Shown piece by piece: positions 40,161 to 41,055 of a stretch of 41,055 bases of DNA. Source of the stretch: an uncultured Bacteroidales bacterium (lineage in GTDB: Bacteria > Bacteroidota > Bacteroidia > Bacteroidales > UBA932); contig CAMGFA010000017.1 in NCBI GenBank assembly GCA_946055165.1, positions 1-41,055 on the forward strand, written 5' to 3'. The notes beneath the pieces were generated by a model, which was not told the origin of the DNA, did no database searches, and saw nothing but the letters and a program-made list of their open reading frames with translations. Position 1 is the first letter of the stretch. Every line of letters starts with the position of its first letter. Position numbers and translations under genes: made by a program.

Positions 40161-40907
40161 TTAATTTACCCTTGCGAGTGAGCTTTGGCTTTCGCTGTCC
40201 TTAAGACGGAAATTGAGCTGCTGATAGCCCGAAGTACGCGTCTTCACATATACCCTGAGGGTATCTTTTCCTGCGCAGATATCTTCGAACTCGGAGCGTG
40301 GGAAACTTACCCAGTGCCAGTTGTCGTAGCCCATTGCCTCACCGCCGTCGTCATAGCAGAGCGTGAAGTCTGCGCGGCTTGCGGTGCCGGGAGCATCGGT
40401 CTGATGCACAAGGGTGAACTTGTGCTTGCTGCGGTCGAGCCCAAGGTAGCCGACGCAAATGTTCAGATAGCTGTCGCTCAGAGTCGGAGTGTTTGGGCTG
40501 ATGTTCACCGAGAAGGAGTTGTCCCCGATTTTGCGGCGCTCTTCCTCGTTTGCTGCATTAGCGAAAGGAGCCGTAACGATGGTGGTGTCGATCTGGTAAA
40601 CTTTGATATCATACTCCGATGCCTCCGGATAGGAGCTCTCGTCGAGGAAGGAAAAATAAACTACCACCCTCTGCTGGTCGCGGAGTTTGACGAGGCTTAT
40701 TGCGGACTGGGCAGGGTTGAGAACTTTGGAATCGTCCGTAACAAAAGAACACTTCTGTATTGCAGGTTCTCCTTCTGCACTCATTGAAACTGTTGCGAAG
40801 CTGTAGTAAGATGGGTAATCATAGTTGTCAGGATCGTCCTTAAAGCAAGACGTTACCACAAAAGAAGCCATAATGGCCGTGAAAATGATTGCTAAACTCT
40901 TTTTCAT
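40161..40907 (-). CDS. NigD-like lipoprotein
   Basis: A 248-residue lipoprotein (lipobox VTSC, Cys21) followed by an acidic stretch FKDDPDNYDYP. The rest fits the Bacteroidota NigD-like pattern of an N-terminal OB-like domain and a C-terminal beta-sandwich: LRDQQRVVVYFSFLDES (about 75-91), YDIKVYQIDTTIVTAPF, DSYLNICVGYLGLDRSKHKF (about 142-161) and DTLRVYVKTRTSGYQQLNF. NigD was first described beside the nigerythrin-type nig operon of Bacteroides fragilis, and its role is unknown. An ATG at 40916 is in frame; the one at 40907 gives a more normal signal peptide (MKKSLAII). No clear terminator precedes the rpsO promoter. Confidence 0.8.
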   Translation of the reverse strand: MKKSLAIIFTAIMASFVVTSCFKDDPDNYDYPSYYSFATVSMSAEGEPAIQKCSFVTDDSKVLNPAQSAISLVKLRDQQRVVVYFSFLDESSYPEASEYDIKVYQIDTTIVTAPFANAANEEERRKIGDNSFSVNISPNTPTLSDSYLNICVGYLGLDRSKHKFTLVHQTDAPGTASRADFTLCYDDGGEAMGYDNWHWVSFPRSEFEDICAGKDTLRVYVKTRTSGYQQLNFRLKDSESQSSLARVN

Positions 40908-41006
40908 ACTAAACATTATTTATATATCTATATAAAGATGCAAAAAGGGTGTGGAATGCTGCACGGGAAGTGAAAAGAAACACAAATGAAACAGGCCTGG
41001 ATATAA

Positions 41007-41042
41007 CAAAAGATGCCCGACTGTTGAACACAATCGGGCATC
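41007..41042 (-). terminator. Terminator of a gene beyond the right edge
   Basis: Minus-strand hairpin GATGCCCGA / TCGGGCATC (41034-41042 and 41012-41020), a perfect 9-bp stem, followed by TTTTG. It should end a minus-strand gene lying to the right of the window. The rest of 40917-41055 shows no other feature. Confidence 0.75.
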
Positions 41043-41055
41043 CGAAAAGCGGCAG

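Noticed and set aside
1..41055. CRISPR arrays, insertion sequences with transposase, integrases or prophage genes
   Set aside because: No regularly spaced repeats and no transposase, integrase or phage-like proteins are visible on either strand.

Overview
The window is a chromosomal segment of a Bacteroidota bacterium, most likely order Bacteroidales. The evidence is a SusC/SusD pair, a PorV/PorQ-like barrel beside a protease with a type IX secretion (T9SS) C-terminal domain, a BACON-domain lipoprotein, a NigD-like lipoprotein, and repeated use of the Bacteroidota promoter (TTTG, 19-20 nt, TAnnTTTG) with almost no Shine-Dalgarno sequences. NfnAB (electron-bifurcating transhydrogenase) and pyruvate phosphate dikinase suggest an anaerobe, consistent with a gut or similar habitat. 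Genus cannot be assigned by eye.

Layout. 1-2000: partial tRNA-Thr(UGU) and dxs, both on the minus strand. 2093-9437: plus-strand efflux operon of an MFS permease, an unknown lipoprotein, a periplasmic adaptor, an RND pump and a TolC-type channel. 9451-12363: minus-strand group of PfkB-family kinase, DUF6913-like protein, DUF368 (PopT-type) membrane protein and ssb. 12431-13417: plus-strand flippase-like membrane protein. 13418-16550: minus-strand nfnA, nfnB and a WYL-type regulator. 16749-20569: minus-strand ABC-2 exporter followed by a 5'-nucleotidase split into two lipoprotein genes. 20675-25814: ppdK, a PurL-like orphan and folC, each with its own promoter. 25847-26146: a highly structured intergenic repeat with no convincing protein gene. 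26243-37099: six-gene minus-strand operon susC, susD, lipoprotein, S8 protease, BACON lipoprotein, PorV/PorQ-like barrel. 37365-40074: rpsO and pnp. 40161-40907: NigD-like lipoprotein.

The accessory highlight is the SusCD operon. It has one consensus promoter (37204-37235), one apparent terminator (26189-26224) and no glycoside hydrolase, but carries a secreted or surface subtilase with both a lipobox and a T9SS C-terminal domain. I read it as a protein or peptide scavenging system. Its first five genes are visibly poorer in G+C than the last gene and than the surrounding core genes, with a sharp break at 27163.

The most unusual non-coding signal is the roughly 300-bp element at 25847-26146, built of nested inverted repeats that could fold into a multibranched structure. 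It shares a near-identical 20-21 nt segment with a second palindromic element at 16623-16735, so it probably belongs to a dispersed repeat family. Several genes (flippase-like gene, nfnA, folC, perhaps dxs) have the -7 box only 4-8 nt before the ATG, suggesting leaderless or nearly leaderless mRNAs.
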